Part shown: one piece after another, positions 53,623-63,015 of the stretch | How the letters are laid out: each line of letters starts with the position of its first letter | Position numbering within the stretch: the stretch's first letter is position 1 | NCBI RefSeq assembly: GCF_000372745.1 | Contig: NZ_KB889665.1 | Location: forward strand, 61,433 to 125,432 | Source: Embleya scabrispora DSM 41855 | Lineage (GTDB): Bacteria > Actinomycetota > Actinomycetes > Streptomycetales > Streptomycetaceae | Length of the DNA: 64,000 bases | Direction of reading: 5' to 3' | Made by a program: the position numbers and the translations under genes | The notes under the pieces: generated by a model | Database searches by the model: none | Told to the model about the DNA's origin: nothing | The model's input: the letters and a program-made list of their open reading frames with translations, nothing else

Positions 53623-54051
53623 ATGAGCGACGACACTCCGGACCAGACCGAAGACTCCCCGGACACTCCGGGCGACGACGGTGTGCTCGGCCCCGAGGAC
53701 ACGCTGTCGACCGACGACCTGTCGTACGACCCGCTGGACACCGGGATCGTGCCGCCGGACCGCTGGTCGGCGGCCGAGCGGTACGGCAACACGCCGGCGG
53801 AGGAGCGACGCGGCGAGTCGCTGGAACAGTTGCTGGCCGAGGAGGAGCCGGACGTCTTCTTCGACGACGTGGTCTCCGACGACTGGGAGGGCGGCCCGGA
53901 CCCGCGGGCGGGCCGGCTGGTCGCCGACGACGAGGGCGCCCACGAGGACACCGAATCGGAGGCGATCGCCCACGACGTCGGCATCGACGGCGGCGCGGCC
54001 GGAGCCGAGGAGGCGGCGATGCACATCATCCCGGAGGAAGAGGTCCCTTGA
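53623..54051 (+). CDS. DUF5709 acidic protein
   Basis: A strongly acidic 142-residue protein. DPLDTGIVPPDRWSAAERYGNTPAEERRGESLEQLLAEEEPDVFFDD is the DUF5709 signature of actinobacteria. It is predicted to be largely disordered and soluble. Function unknown. A GGAAGGCGGCAGG stretch precedes the ATG. Confidence 0.85.
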   Translation: MSDDTPDQTEDSPDTPGDDGVLGPEDTLSTDDLSYDPLDTGIVPPDRWSAAERYGNTPAEERRGESLEQLLAEEEPDVFFDDVVSDDWEGGPDPRAGRLVADDEGAHEDTESEAIAHDVGIDGGAAGAEEAAMHIIPEEEVP

Positions 54052-54401
54052 ATGGCCCACGGCCCCCCGGCCCCGCAGCGGCCCTGTCGCCGCGTCGCCG
54101 CGTGGCCTTGCGTAGCGCCACCCCTGCGGTCCAGCGCTACGCATGACGCCTCGTATCGTGCCGTCCCGCGGAGCTGCCTGCCGCCGCCCGCTCCATGGGC
54201 CGGCGAGGCCCCGCCCCCGGGTCGTCCCGCGACGGCATGCTGCGTCGCCGTGCCGAGCCTTGTGCCGTGTTCCTCCGCTTCGCGGCCTCGTGCGGCTTTA
54301 TTCTCACGCGGCCTGTATCGCGCCGCCTCGCCGATTTTGCGCCGGCCGCGCCGCCTCGTCGTGCCGAGCCCGGTGTCGCCGTTGCGTGGCCTCGTGCTTT
54401 G
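54052..54401. other. Gap between DUF5709 gene and the 866-residue gene
   Basis: About 350 bases between convergent genes. Cys/Arg-rich frames run through it in all phases but none has a credible start or family. I saw no clear terminator and nothing else. Confidence 0.5.
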
Positions 54402-57002
54402 TCATCCGTGTCGCGACTGGGGTGTGGGTGGGTTGGGGGGTTTGGGGTGGGTGAGGAGGGCTTCGGGGGTGGGTTCCGGCCCGGTCGGGGGGTGGCCGTC
54501 GAGGAGGTCCAGGGTTGCGGACAGGCTCGCGGCGGCGGCTCGGGCGGCACCGGCGGTGAGGGGGTCGCCGGTGTGCGCGGCGAGTTCGGCGAGTTCGCGT
54601 TCGGCTTCCGGGCGGTCGGCGAGCAGGGTGTGTCGCAGGTCGGTCAGCGGGCCGGCGATCCAGGACTCGGCCTCCGCCTCGGTTTCGGTGACCCGGCGCA
54701 TGGCATCCACCCAGCGGCTCACGGTGCCCAGTGACTCGCGGGCGTACTCGAGCAGTCGGCGCCTGGCCGGCCCCTCCAGGCGGTGGCCCTTGCCGTTGCG
54801 GAACTCCTCGTCGATCGCGGAGAGTCGGTTCTCCAACTCGTGGTGCTTGGTGAGTCGGCGCAGTGTTTCGGCGACCTCGTCCAGGTCGCGACGCTCGTTG
54901 CCGGCCGCCAGTTGCAGCAGTCGGCCGAGCAGGCCGTCCTCGGGGCGCCACCACAGTTGGGCGATCGAGGTGGCGCGGGGGAAGCGCAGGTGGCGCGGGT
55001 GCAGCAGGGCCTCCGCGGCGTCCGCCGCGCACGTCGCGGCGCCCGCCTCGGCCTCGGCGAGTGCTTCGAGCGCACCGAGGTTGCGGGTGCCGCCGAGCAG
55101 CCCCTGGGCGGAGCCGGTGGCGATGTGTCGGGCCAGGGTGGCCACCGCGGGCAGGTCGCCCAGGCCGGTGGCGGCCTCCTGGAGCAGGCCGTACGTGCTG
55201 TGTCCGCACAGTACGGCGGCCCGCGCCGCGGCGGCCACGGTCAGCAGTTGGGTCGCACGGTCGTGGCTGGGCGCGCGCATCGCCATCTCGTCGAGTTCCT
55301 CGCGCAGCGACGCCGCGACGGCGCCGGTGTCCGAGCGCGCGCCGTCGGCGTAGGCCAGGGCCCGCAGCGCGGATATGCGTTCCGGGACATCGGTCGACAT
55401 GGCCTGCACCGCCGAGGCGTAGTCGCCTCGGCCGATCGATTCGCCGATCAGCGCCGCGGACTCGGGATCGGCCGGTGGTTCGGGAGCGCTCTCCACGGGC
55501 TCGGCGGGCTCCACCGGATCCGTGGAGTCTGCCCGGTTCTCCCGATCCGTCCGGCCCGCCTGGTCCTCCCGATCCGCAACGGCTTTCCTCGGCCCGTCCG
55601 GCCCGTCCGGCCCGACCTGGTCCGCCACCGACGCCCCGTCGGCGTCGGCCGGCTGCGCGTCGGACCCCGGGGCCGGCCCGGTACCGGAGCCCGAGTCGGA
55701 TTCCGGCCCCGAGTCCGAGCCGGTTCCGATCGACGTCTGCGGCGCCGATTGCGAATCCTCGGCCGCGGGCGGCGCCTCCTCCGCGGCGGTCGAGGTCGGT
55801 GTCCGGCTCCAGGAGAGCCGGCCGCGTAACGCGGCGTTGACGATCGTCGGATCCGGCAGATGCGGGCGGATCGTCTCGGCCAACTCGTCGACCCCGTCGT
55901 CCCGGTCGTCCGCGATCGCGTCGATCAGCCCACCGAGGTCGCCCAGGGCGGCTACTCGGCGGCGGTCGGCCGGGTCCCAATTCTCGTGACGGGTGCTCAG
56001 GTCGGCGGCCGACTCGCGGAGTTCACTGATCGCCGCGGCGTGTGCCGGTGGGCCGTCGAGCTGCCGGAAGCGGTCCACGCCGGCGAGGTCGCGCGCATGT
56101 ACCGCGGCTTCGTGCGCGGTGATCGCGGCGGCCAGCCCGGGCCGGTCCTCGGGCAGCGTGTCCGCCTCGGTCTCGACCAGTGCGCCGACCGCCGCCCGAG
56201 CCTCGGCCACGGCCGGACCGACGAGGCCGAGCATGGTCAGGTCGGCCTCCTCCGGCGCGCGACCGGCCGCGACGGCGGCGGTCACCGAGTCGGCGGCGGC
56301 CCGGGCCCGGCCGAGTGCGTCGTCGAGTGAACGCAGCGGTGACGGGGGCTCGCCGGCGCCGCATGTGCGGTCCCGGCAGAACGCCTCGAATCGGCGACAC
56401 GCGGCCACCACGTCCGCGATGACGTCGGCGGGCCACCCCGGCAACGCGAGGTCGGCCTCGGTCAGCGCCAGCCGCAGCAGCGCGGCGGCCTGGCAACTGA
56501 ACCCCCAGTCGGCGACCGCGGTCAGCCTGATCAGATCCGGGGTGAACGCCGTGGTCTTCAGGCTTTCCAGGATTTCGCCGTCCAGCGCGCCCGAGTCGGT
56601 GTCCAGGGTCGCGGGCAGCAGCACGCGCAACACGGGCAGGGTGACCACCTGCGCGGTGTAGCCGCGCACGCTCGGGGTCTGTTTGCGCAGCCGCTTGAGC
56701 GCGTGTTCGGCGATCGCGGGCGTCGGTCGGCGGGCAGGCGGTACGCGTAGCGCGCGCAGGGTGTCGGTCCGTGTGGGGTTGGGCAATCGCCACAGGGCGT
56801 CGGCGAGGACGTCCGGGGCGATTGCCGCGAGACAGTCCACGAGTGGGTCCCCGAGGCGGGCGAGTTGGACCGCGACCGCCGACTTTTCCCGGGCTATTTC
56901 CTGCTGATCGTGATCCGGATGGTCCAGGAAGGGTTGCAGTTCGCCCGACGAGGTCGCCCACCACAACCAGTCGACGCTGCGGGAGCGTGGCTGACGCACC
57001 AT
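54402..57002 (-). CDS. Unrecognised 866-residue helical protein
   Basis: A large soluble protein. The N-terminal 330 residues are helical with a WLWWATSSGELQPFLDHP opening and repeat-like Leu/Ala-rich helices. A polar, low-complexity Asp/Ser/Glu/Pro linker runs from about 400 to 515, and a second helical half follows (ESAALIGESIGRGDYASAVQAM ... GLLGRLLQLAAGNERRDLDEVAETLRRLTKHHELENRLSAIDEEF). No catalytic motif, signal or membrane helix is evident. GGGAGG lies four bases before the ATG. It is divergent from a copper ATPase with about 165 bases between them; a CsoR-like site lies in that gap, closer to the ATPase. Confidence 0.75.
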   Translation of the reverse strand: MVRQPRSRSVDWLWWATSSGELQPFLDHPDHDQQEIAREKSAVAVQLARLGDPLVDCLAAIAPDVLADALWRLPNPTRTDTLRALRVPPARRPTPAIAEHALKRLRKQTPSVRGYTAQVVTLPVLRVLLPATLDTDSGALDGEILESLKTTAFTPDLIRLTAVADWGFSCQAAALLRLALTEADLALPGWPADVIADVVAACRRFEAFCRDRTCGAGEPPSPLRSLDDALGRARAAADSVTAAVAAGRAPEEADLTMLGLVGPAVAEARAAVGALVETEADTLPEDRPGLAAAITAHEAAVHARDLAGVDRFRQLDGPPAHAAAISELRESAADLSTRHENWDPADRRRVAALGDLGGLIDAIADDRDDGVDELAETIRPHLPDPTIVNAALRGRLSWSRTPTSTAAEEAPPAAEDSQSAPQTSIGTGSDSGPESDSGSGTGPAPGSDAQPADADGASVADQVGPDGPDGPRKAVADREDQAGRTDRENRADSTDPVEPAEPVESAPEPPADPESAALIGESIGRGDYASAVQAMSTDVPERISALRALAYADGARSDTGAVAASLREELDEMAMRAPSHDRATQLLTVAAAARAAVLCGHSTYGLLQEAATGLGDLPAVATLARHIATGSAQGLLGGTRNLGALEALAEAEAGAATCAADAAEALLHPRHLRFPRATSIAQLWWRPEDGLLGRLLQLAAGNERRDLDEVAETLRRLTKHHELENRLSAIDEEFRNGKGHRLEGPARRRLLEYARESLGTVSRWVDAMRRVTETEAEAESWIAGPLTDLRHTLLADRPEAERELAELAAHTGDPLTAGAARAAAASLSATLDLLDGHPPTGPEPTPEALLTHPKPPNPPTPQSRHG

Positions 57003-57108
57003 TTTGCCTCCCGAGGGAGAGGAGCTGGTCTCTGGTTATACCGCCGTCGGCCCGAGATGCGGATGGTTCCGCCGGAATCGCAAGGAATGAGTGCGGGTCG
57101 ATCGAGGG

Positions 57109-57132
57109 TTGACTATACCCCTGGGTGGTATA
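57109..57132. promoter_or_regulatory. CsoR-like copper operator over the copB promoter
   Basis: TATACCCCTGGGTGGTATA (57114-57132) has six-base palindromic ends TATACC/GGTATA around a G/C centre, the layout of CsoR sites. It starts at the last base of a -35-like TTGACT (57109-57114) and covers the spacer and probable -10. Copper-loaded CsoR is expected to leave the DNA. Confidence 0.75.
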
Positions 57133-57168
57133 GATGGGAGATCGACGGTGGACGAGGGAGGGAACGAG

Positions 57169-59370
57169 ATGGAGCGCGGCCGAGCCGGGCGGGACGAGGA
57201 TCCGGGCCGTGCGGAGCCGCCGGCGGGCGGTACGGGTCGTCCGGATGGCCCGGGTCACGTGGCCGGGACCGAACCCGCGGGACCTGTACGCGCCCAGGGA
57301 CGTGCGGGTCACGCGGAGCCCGCCGGGCGCGAAGGGTGCGAAGGGCGCGAAGCCCACACCGACCACAGTGGCCATGACGGGCAGCAGGGTCACGCCGGCC
57401 ACGCCGAGATGTTCCGCCGCAAGTTCGTGCTGAGCCTGCTGCTCTCCGTCCCGGTGCTCGTACTGAGCCCGATGCTCGCGGACGTACTCGGTTACCGGGA
57501 GCCGTCGTTCACGGGATCGTCGTGGATCCCGCCGCTCCTCGGCACGGTCGTGTTCGGCTATGGCGGATGGCCGTTTTTGACCGGCGCGCGCGACGAACTC
57601 GACGCGCGACGGCCCGGGATGATGACGCTGATCGCGATGGCCATCACCGTCGCGTTCGTCGCGTCCTGGGCCTCGACGCTCGAACTCGCCACACACGATC
57701 TGGACTTCTGGTGGGAACTGGTCCTGCTGGTCGACATCATGCTGCTCGGCCACTGGCTGGAGATGCGTGCCCTCGGCGCCGCCTCGGGGGCCCTGGACGC
57801 CCTTGCGGCGCTGCTCCCGGACGAGGCGGAACGCGTGCGTCCGGACGGGGAGTTCGAGCCGATCGCGGTTTCGGATCTGGCGATCGGCGATACCGTCCTG
57901 GTGCGTTCCGGGGGGCGCGTCCCGGCGGATGGGACGATCACCGACGGCGGGACCGAGTTCGACGAGTCGATGATCACGGGCGAGTCCCGACCGGTGGCGC
58001 ACGGCGCGGGCGACACCGTCGTGGCCGGCACCGTCGCGGTGGCCGGCGCGGTACGGGTGACGGTGACCGCGACCGGGGAAGGGACCCAACTCGCGGGCAT
58101 CAGGCGGTTGGTCGCCGAAGCGCAACATTCCCGCTCCCGGGCCCAGGCGTTGGCGGATCGGGCAGCGGCGCTGCTGTTCTACTACGCGGCCGGCGCCGCG
58201 GTCCTGACGCTGGGGGTGTGGTCGTTGCTCGGCGAGGGCGGGTCGGCGATCGAGCGGACCGTCACGGTACTGGTGATCGCCTGCCCGCACGCGCTCGGAC
58301 TGGCCATCCCGCTGGTTATCGCGATCTCGACGGAACTGTCCGCGCGGCAGGGCATCCTGATCAAGGATCGGATCGCCCTGGAGCGGATGCGCGACGTCGA
58401 CGTCGTGCTGTTCGACAAGACCGGCACGCTCACGCGCGGCGCACCGGCGGTGACCGGGGTCGCGGCGGCGCCCGGCCGGGAGGAGACGTCGGTGCTGCTG
58501 CTCGCGGGCGCGGCCGAGCGGGAGAGCGAACACCCGCTGGCCCGGGCGATCGTACGGGCGGCCGAGAAGCGCGGTCGGCCGGTCGCGGCGAGCGGATTCC
58601 GCTCGATGACCGGCCGGGGAGTCGAGGCGGATGTGGCCGGCACCCGGGTGCGGGTCGGCGGGCCGGCGCTGTTGCGTGAGGCGGGCGTACGGGTGCCCGA
58701 CGGGCTCTCGGCGGCCGTCGGGGACCGGGTCGGGCGCGGCGCCGCGGTGCTGTACGTGTTGGCCGACGACGAGTTTGCCGGGACGCTCGTGCTGGAGGAC
58801 GAGATCCGGCCCGAGTCCCGGTCGGCGGTGCGGGAGTTGCACGCGGCGGGGGTGCGTGTCGGGATGCTCACCGGGGACGCCCGGCAGGTGGCCGAGTGGG
58901 TCGGGAGCGACCTCGGGGTGGACGAGGTCTTCGCCGAGGTGCTGCCCGGTGACAAGGATGCCAAGGTCGCCGAACTCCAGTCCCGCGGCCTGCGAGTGGC
59001 CATGGTCGGCGACGGTGTCAACGACGCGCCGGCGTTGGCCCGCGCCGACGTCGGCATCGCGATCGGCGCGGGCACCGACGTCGCGATCCAGTCGGCGGGC
59101 GTGGTTCTGGCCTCGGACGACCCGCGCGCGGTGCTGGGCGTTCGTCGCCTGTCCACGGCCGTCTACCGCAAGATGCGGCAGAACCTGGTCTGGGCGGCGG
59201 GCTACAACATCCTCACGGTGCCGCTGGCCGCAGGCACCCTGGCCTGGGCGGGCGTGGTCCTGCCGATGGAGGTCGGCGCCATCCTGATGAGTCTGTCCAC
59301 GGTCGTGGTCGCCCTCAACGCCCAACTCCTCCGCCGCCTCGACCTCCGCCCGAGCCCCCACGACACATGA
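57169..59370 (+). CDS. copB: Copper-translocating P1B-type ATPase (CopB-like)
   Basis: Heavy-metal export pump of 733 residues. The N-terminus is His-rich (HTDHSGHDGQQGHAGHAE, about 63-79) instead of Cys-x-x-Cys domains. The metal-binding membrane motif is CPH (372-374), which with the His-rich tail points to the CopB subgroup. TGES (270-273), the phosphorylation Asp in DKTGTL (416), the HP of the N-domain (EHPLA), and GDGVNDAPAL are intact. GGGAGG lies seven bases before the ATG, and upstream in-frame codons lie in the promoter. Copper control by a CsoR-like repressor is likely; no csoR or chaperone gene is in the window. Confidence 0.92.
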   Translation: MERGRAGRDEDPGRAEPPAGGTGRPDGPGHVAGTEPAGPVRAQGRAGHAEPAGREGCEGREAHTDHSGHDGQQGHAGHAEMFRRKFVLSLLLSVPVLVLSPMLADVLGYREPSFTGSSWIPPLLGTVVFGYGGWPFLTGARDELDARRPGMMTLIAMAITVAFVASWASTLELATHDLDFWWELVLLVDIMLLGHWLEMRALGAASGALDALAALLPDEAERVRPDGEFEPIAVSDLAIGDTVLVRSGGRVPADGTITDGGTEFDESMITGESRPVAHGAGDTVVAGTVAVAGAVRVTVTATGEGTQLAGIRRLVAEAQHSRSRAQALADRAAALLFYYAAGAAVLTLGVWSLLGEGGSAIERTVTVLVIACPHALGLAIPLVIAISTELSARQGILIKDRIALERMRDVDVVLFDKTGTLTRGAPAVTGVAAAPGREETSVLLLAGAAERESEHPLARAIVRAAEKRGRPVAASGFRSMTGRGVEADVAGTRVRVGGPALLREAGVRVPDGLSAAVGDRVGRGAAVLYVLADDEFAGTLVLEDEIRPESRSAVRELHAAGVRVGMLTGDARQVAEWVGSDLGVDEVFAEVLPGDKDAKVAELQSRGLRVAMVGDGVNDAPALARADVGIAIGAGTDVAIQSAGVVLASDDPRAVLGVRRLSTAVYRKMRQNLVWAAGYNILTVPLAAGTLAWAGVVLPMEVGAILMSLSTVVVALNAQLLRRLDLRPSPHDT

Positions 59371-59439
59371 TCAGCGCCTCGACGCGGACACGAATTTGGT
59401 GAGACAGGGCCGGCGGGTTTCGGTGGGTACGCTGCCGGC

Positions 59440-60408
59440 GTGGATGGTGAAGGGATGGGGTGGCGGCGGACGCGGGTGTGGGTTGGGTCGGTGTTGCCGT
59501 CGGGGGAGCGGGTGGTGGGGAGCGAGCGGCTGGTCGGTGGGTGGACCTCGGAGATGCGGCGGCTGCGCGTGGTCGGGCCCGAGAGCGAACGGGCTCTGGT
59601 GTTGCGGTCGTTCGTGAAGCCGTTCTTTCTGATGCATGCCGAGGGGCTGTTGGGTCGTGAAGCGGCGATCCTCGGACTGCTGGCACATACGGGCATTCCG
59701 GCGGCGACGTGCCTGGCCGTGGATCCGCGTGGCGAGTTCTGCGATCATCCGTCCCTGCTGATGTCGCTGCTACCGGGCGGCATTCGGCTGGGCGACGACG
59801 GGGCCGACGAGCGGATCGTGCTGCTCGCCCGCCAACTCGTGGCCGTGCACGCGGTCGTGGTGAACGATCGCACCCGGCCTCGCGACTATCAGGCGTGGAC
59901 CGCCCCCGAGCGGGTGCGCGTACCCGAGGAGTCCGGGCGACCCGAGCTCTGGCGGCGCGCGATCGACCTGATCCGGCGCGAACCGCCGCCGTATCGTGGG
60001 TGCTTCCTGCATCGCGACTTCCATCCGGGCAACGTGCTCTTCACCGGCCGCGGTGCGCACACCCGGGTCTCCGGCGTGGTCGACTGGGTCGAGACCTCGT
60101 GGGGTCCGGCCGACCTGGACGTCGCCCACTGCTCGACCGCACTGGCGCTGCTGCACGGCCCGGCCGCCGGGATGAGCTTCGCCGCCGCCTACACCGCGGC
60201 CGGCGGGCGACTCGCCGACGACCCGGCGGCACACCTGTACTGGCGCCTGCTCGACGCGCTCGGCCAGGCCCCCGACGCGGAGAAGGTCGCCGTCCCGTGG
60301 CGGGAGTCGGGTCGACCCGATCTGACCCCCGCGCTCGTGACCGGGCGCCTGGAGGAGTACGTCGCCGCGCTGCTGGAGCACTTCGACGAACCGGTCCGGC
60401 AGCGCTGA
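59440..60408 (+). CDS. Aminoglycoside phosphotransferase-fold kinase
   Basis: A 322-residue APH-family protein. The catalytic loop HRDFHPGNVLF and the metal-binding VDWVETSWGPADLDVAH are intact; the N-lobe is less conserved, with the ATP-binding region around ALVLRSF. Members phosphorylate antibiotics, choline or other small molecules; the substrate is unknown. The start is uncertain: GTG 59440 has TACGCT six bases upstream, which fits a leaderless mRNA, while ATG 59455 is immediately preceded by GAAGGG. Confidence 0.85.
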   Translation: MDGEGMGWRRTRVWVGSVLPSGERVVGSERLVGGWTSEMRRLRVVGPESERALVLRSFVKPFFLMHAEGLLGREAAILGLLAHTGIPAATCLAVDPRGEFCDHPSLLMSLLPGGIRLGDDGADERIVLLARQLVAVHAVVVNDRTRPRDYQAWTAPERVRVPEESGRPELWRRAIDLIRREPPPYRGCFLHRDFHPGNVLFTGRGAHTRVSGVVDWVETSWGPADLDVAHCSTALALLHGPAAGMSFAAAYTAAGGRLADDPAAHLYWRLLDALGQAPDAEKVAVPWRESGRPDLTPALVTGRLEEYVAALLEHFDEPVRQR

Positions 60409-60502
60409 TCGATCCGAGTCGGCGCACGACGCGAGCGCGGTCTACCGCATCCTCGGCGCGTCGGGCGAACTGCTCGGCCGGGTCACTCGCCGACGCGGCA
60501 GC

Positions 60503-60841
60503 GTGATCGGCTGCCGGCGGACCTCGTGGCACGTGGAACTGCCGGACGGTGCACCGCTGTACGCGGTCAAGGGCGGCGTGCCGGCCTGGTGCTGGTGGTG
60601 GCTCTTCTCGCCGGTGTGGGCGGTGATGGCGGCGGCGATCCTGTTCGGCGGCGAGTTTCCCCGAATGCCGATCACGACCCGGTGGACCCGGGCCGGAAGC
60701 GAAGTGTTCCGGTTCGTCGGCGACGACTTCGAGAACCAGTACCGGGTCGAAGTGGACTGGCCGGACGTGCGGGTGCTGCACGGCCTCGCCGCCCTGCACC
60801 ACGCCCACCCGACCCCACTGAGCGCGCACAACCGCCCCTGA
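60503..60841 (+). CDS. Hypothetical protein, possibly longer at the N-terminus
   Basis: A 112-residue protein with a Trp-rich hydrophobic segment (PAWCWWWLFSPVWAVMAAAILFG) and a beta-rich remainder that recalls scramblase/LURP-one-like folds. The frame remains open upstream, and the 30 codons before the GTG read like coding sequence (VYRILGASGELLGRVTRRRGS), but they contain no ATG, GTG or TTG. Either a rare start or a small frameshift could explain this. The gene begins about 95 bases after the APH-fold gene in the same direction. Confidence 0.6.
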   Translation: MIGCRRTSWHVELPDGAPLYAVKGGVPAWCWWWLFSPVWAVMAAAILFGGEFPRMPITTRWTRAGSEVFRFVGDDFENQYRVEVDWPDVRVLHGLAALHHAHPTPLSAHNRP

Positions 60842-60947
60842 GCGCCGCCCGAAGTGCCGTCCGCACGTGGTCGACACGGTTGCCGCGACGCGTGGTGCGC
60901 ACCGGCGGATGCCGATGCGCACCACGTCGGGCGCCGCGCGACGGGCG

Positions 60948-61475
60948 TCAGTCGATGAAGCCGAAGGTCTGCCGCGGGGCCGGCTTGCCGTCGGCGATCG
61001 CACAAGCTGCGATGTACATTCCGCCGCCGTTGTAGTTCTGGTTGGGATCGGCTTCCAGGCACAGTTGGGTGGCCGGATTGAACCACGCGTTGTTGTAGAC
61101 CGGATACCAGGCTTGGGCGGTGCCGGCGTTGCAGTCCCACAATCCGGCCCGGGAATACGGCAGTGCGCCCATAGTCGTCAGACACTGGACCCCGGTGCCG
61201 CCGACCAAGATGCTGTACCCCCCGCTGTCCCGCGGGACGGCCAGCCACAATTGATTGCTGGGCGTGGTGTTGTCGACAGGGCTGCCGATGCACTGCCATT
61301 GCTGGACCGTCGCGCCGTTCGTGCCGATGGTGTTGGCATCGGCATCCAGACATTTCCAGTTGCCGATGAGCATGCGCGAGAAATGATTCGGAATGACCAT
61401 GGCGGACGCGGATTGTGGAACGGCGAGCACCAGGAGCGCACACGCGGTGAGTACGCCGGCGATCTTCTTGATCAT
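60948..61475 (-). CDS. Secreted ricin-type beta-trefoil lectin domain protein
   Basis: A 175-residue secreted protein: a signal peptide (IKKIAGVLTACALLVLAVPQSASA, cleavage near ASA) followed by one beta-trefoil of about 148 residues. Ricin-type QxW-like positions are present in VQQWQCIG, SNQLWLAV and TAQAWYPV, with Cys pairs and repeating NxxxLCLEAD-like segments. Such domains bind galactose-type sugars and usually target enzymes to polysaccharide; here no catalytic domain is attached. GGAGG lies six bases before the ATG. Confidence 0.88.
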   Translation of the reverse strand: MIKKIAGVLTACALLVLAVPQSASAMVIPNHFSRMLIGNWKCLDADANTIGTNGATVQQWQCIGSPVDNTTPSNQLWLAVPRDSGGYSILVGGTGVQCLTTMGALPYSRAGLWDCNAGTAQAWYPVYNNAWFNPATQLCLEADPNQNYNGGGMYIAACAIADGKPAPRQTFGFID

Positions 61476-61923
61476 TTTCAGCCTCCGTCGGGGTCCCCGC
61501 CGCCCATCCGGGATCGGGCGCTCGGGTGGCTCAGAGGATGGCCGGGGAGGGGTGATCTCTCAAGCAACCTCGTGTTTGCGTGACGGGATTCGGCCATCGC
61601 TCGACCGGCCCGGCCGCAGCCGTTCGTGCGGATTTTGGTGGCGGTATTCCCCGCCGGATGTGGCGCGCCCCGTCGAAATCATCGACCCCGTTGCCCGAAT
61701 TGTTTTCTTTTCGGGCGGATGGGTGCGGGACGGTCGACTGATATTCGCTCGTCGGATAGTCGACCGGAAACAGACCTGGGCTTTTTCCATTGACACGTGT
61801 AAATGCCGTGAGTCGATGCGGGAATTTCCCGAAGGCACGCTTGATCGTTTTGGTTCCGAGGCGTCGCGGATTTCTATTGGATTCCCGTCGGCGGAATCGG
61901 CGATTCCGGCTGTGCGAAAGACT
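61476..61923. other. AT-richer gap between lectin and oxidoreductase genes
   Basis: About 450 bases clearly less GC-rich than the surroundings. It holds the lectin promoter region on the minus strand. A plus-strand TTGACA (61790) with the palindrome ACACGTGT beside it is the only notable motif. A 92-codon frame on the minus strand (61560-61838) lacks a ribosome binding site and similarity. Confidence 0.5.
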
Positions 61924-63015
61924 CTACGTGCACGGGGTCCAGTGGCCGCCGGCGGCGGCGGAGGTGCGGATGGCGTCGAGGACTCGTTGGCCGGCGACGC
62001 CGTCGGCGAAGCAGGCGTGGCGCGGGCTCTCGGGAGTGGGCTCGCCGTTGATCAAGGCGGCGAACGTGCCGGCGAGGCGGGTGTACGGCGCGCGGTCGAT
62101 GCCCATCGAGTGAAGGAGGTCGTAGGCCGTGTGCATGAGGTCGGACGGGGGCGCGATCGGATCCGGGTTGGTCAGGTCGGCGGGGATTTCCACGCGGCGG
62201 TCGCCGGAGGCGTCGGCGAGCCAGACGTCGTCGAACTCGACCCAGGCCGTGCCGTGGGTGCCGGCCACGCGCGTGGTCATCAGCGGCGGTCCGTAGATCC
62301 CGGCGGAGCTTTGCAGCGCGCCCTCGACGCCGGTCACGGTGCGGAAGCGGATGTTGAAGGTGTCCTCGGCGGTCTGCCCCGGCCGGTCCGCGACCAGCGG
62401 CAGGCCCGCGCTGACGCCCGCGAACTCGCCGAGCGTGTGCCGGATCTGGTCGATCCAGTGCGAGGCGTGCGCCCCCAGCCAGCCGCCGCCGTCCTCGGCC
62501 CGCCCCCACCACGCGGGCACCTCGGCGGCCGGTCCGGTCAGTACCGGGATGTGCAACAACCAGGTGGCGAGCCGGGGTTCGCCGATCGCACCGGCCGCGA
62601 TCAACCGCGCGAGCAGGGCCTGTGAGGACTGCCAGCGGAATTCGGTGCCCAGCATGTGTACGACGCCGGCCTTCTCGGCGGCGTCCAGCATCCGGGCCGC
62701 CTCGGCCGCGTCGGTCGCGAACGGCTTCTCGCACACCACGTGCTTGCCCGCCGCGACCGCCGCGAGCACGATCTCGGCGTGCGTGTGCGGCGGGGTGGCC
62801 ACGGTCACCGCGTCCACGCCGTCCAGGGCGAGCGCCGCGTCGAGGTCGGTGAACGCGTACGGCACCCCGAAGCGCTCGGCCCGCTCGGCGGTGCGCACCG
62901 GGTCCCGGCCGACCAGCGCCCGCACCTCGAAGCCCGCGTCCCGGAAGGCGGGCAGATGCGTGATGCACCCGAAGCCGGTCCCCACGATGGCCACACCCAG
63001 CTTGTTCCGCGCCAT
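61924..63015 (-). CDS. Gfo/Idh/MocA family oxidoreductase
   Basis: NAD(P)-dependent sugar or inositol-type dehydrogenase of 363 residues. The Rossmann motif is VAIVGTGFGCITHLPAF, followed by AVTVATPPHTHAEIVLAAVAAGKHVVCEKPFA with the characteristic EKP Lys, and the C-terminal GGWLGAHASHWIDQIRHTLG with the catalytic His region. The substrate is unknown. AAGGAGAG lies five bases before the ATG. Confidence 0.92.
   Translation of the reverse strand: MARNKLGVAIVGTGFGCITHLPAFRDAGFEVRALVGRDPVRTAERAERFGVPYAFTDLDAALALDGVDAVTVATPPHTHAEIVLAAVAAGKHVVCEKPFATDAAEAARMLDAAEKAGVVHMLGTEFRWQSSQALLARLIAAGAIGEPRLATWLLHIPVLTGPAAEVPAWWGRAEDGGGWLGAHASHWIDQIRHTLGEFAGVSAGLPLVADRPGQTAEDTFNIRFRTVTGVEGALQSSAGIYGPPLMTTRVAGTHGTAWVEFDDVWLADASGDRRVEIPADLTNPDPIAPPSDLMHTAYDLLHSMGIDRAPYTRLAGTFAALINGEPTPESPRHACFADGVAGQRVLDAIRTSAAAGGHWTPCT

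Noticed and set aside
57091..57168. An earlier copB start adding 26 residues
   Set aside because: That stretch contains the promoter and CsoR-like operator, and the ATG at 57169 has a better ribosome binding site.
61560..61838. A 92-codon minus-strand frame in the AT-rich gap
   Set aside because: No ribosome binding site, no recognisable domain, polar random-like composition.
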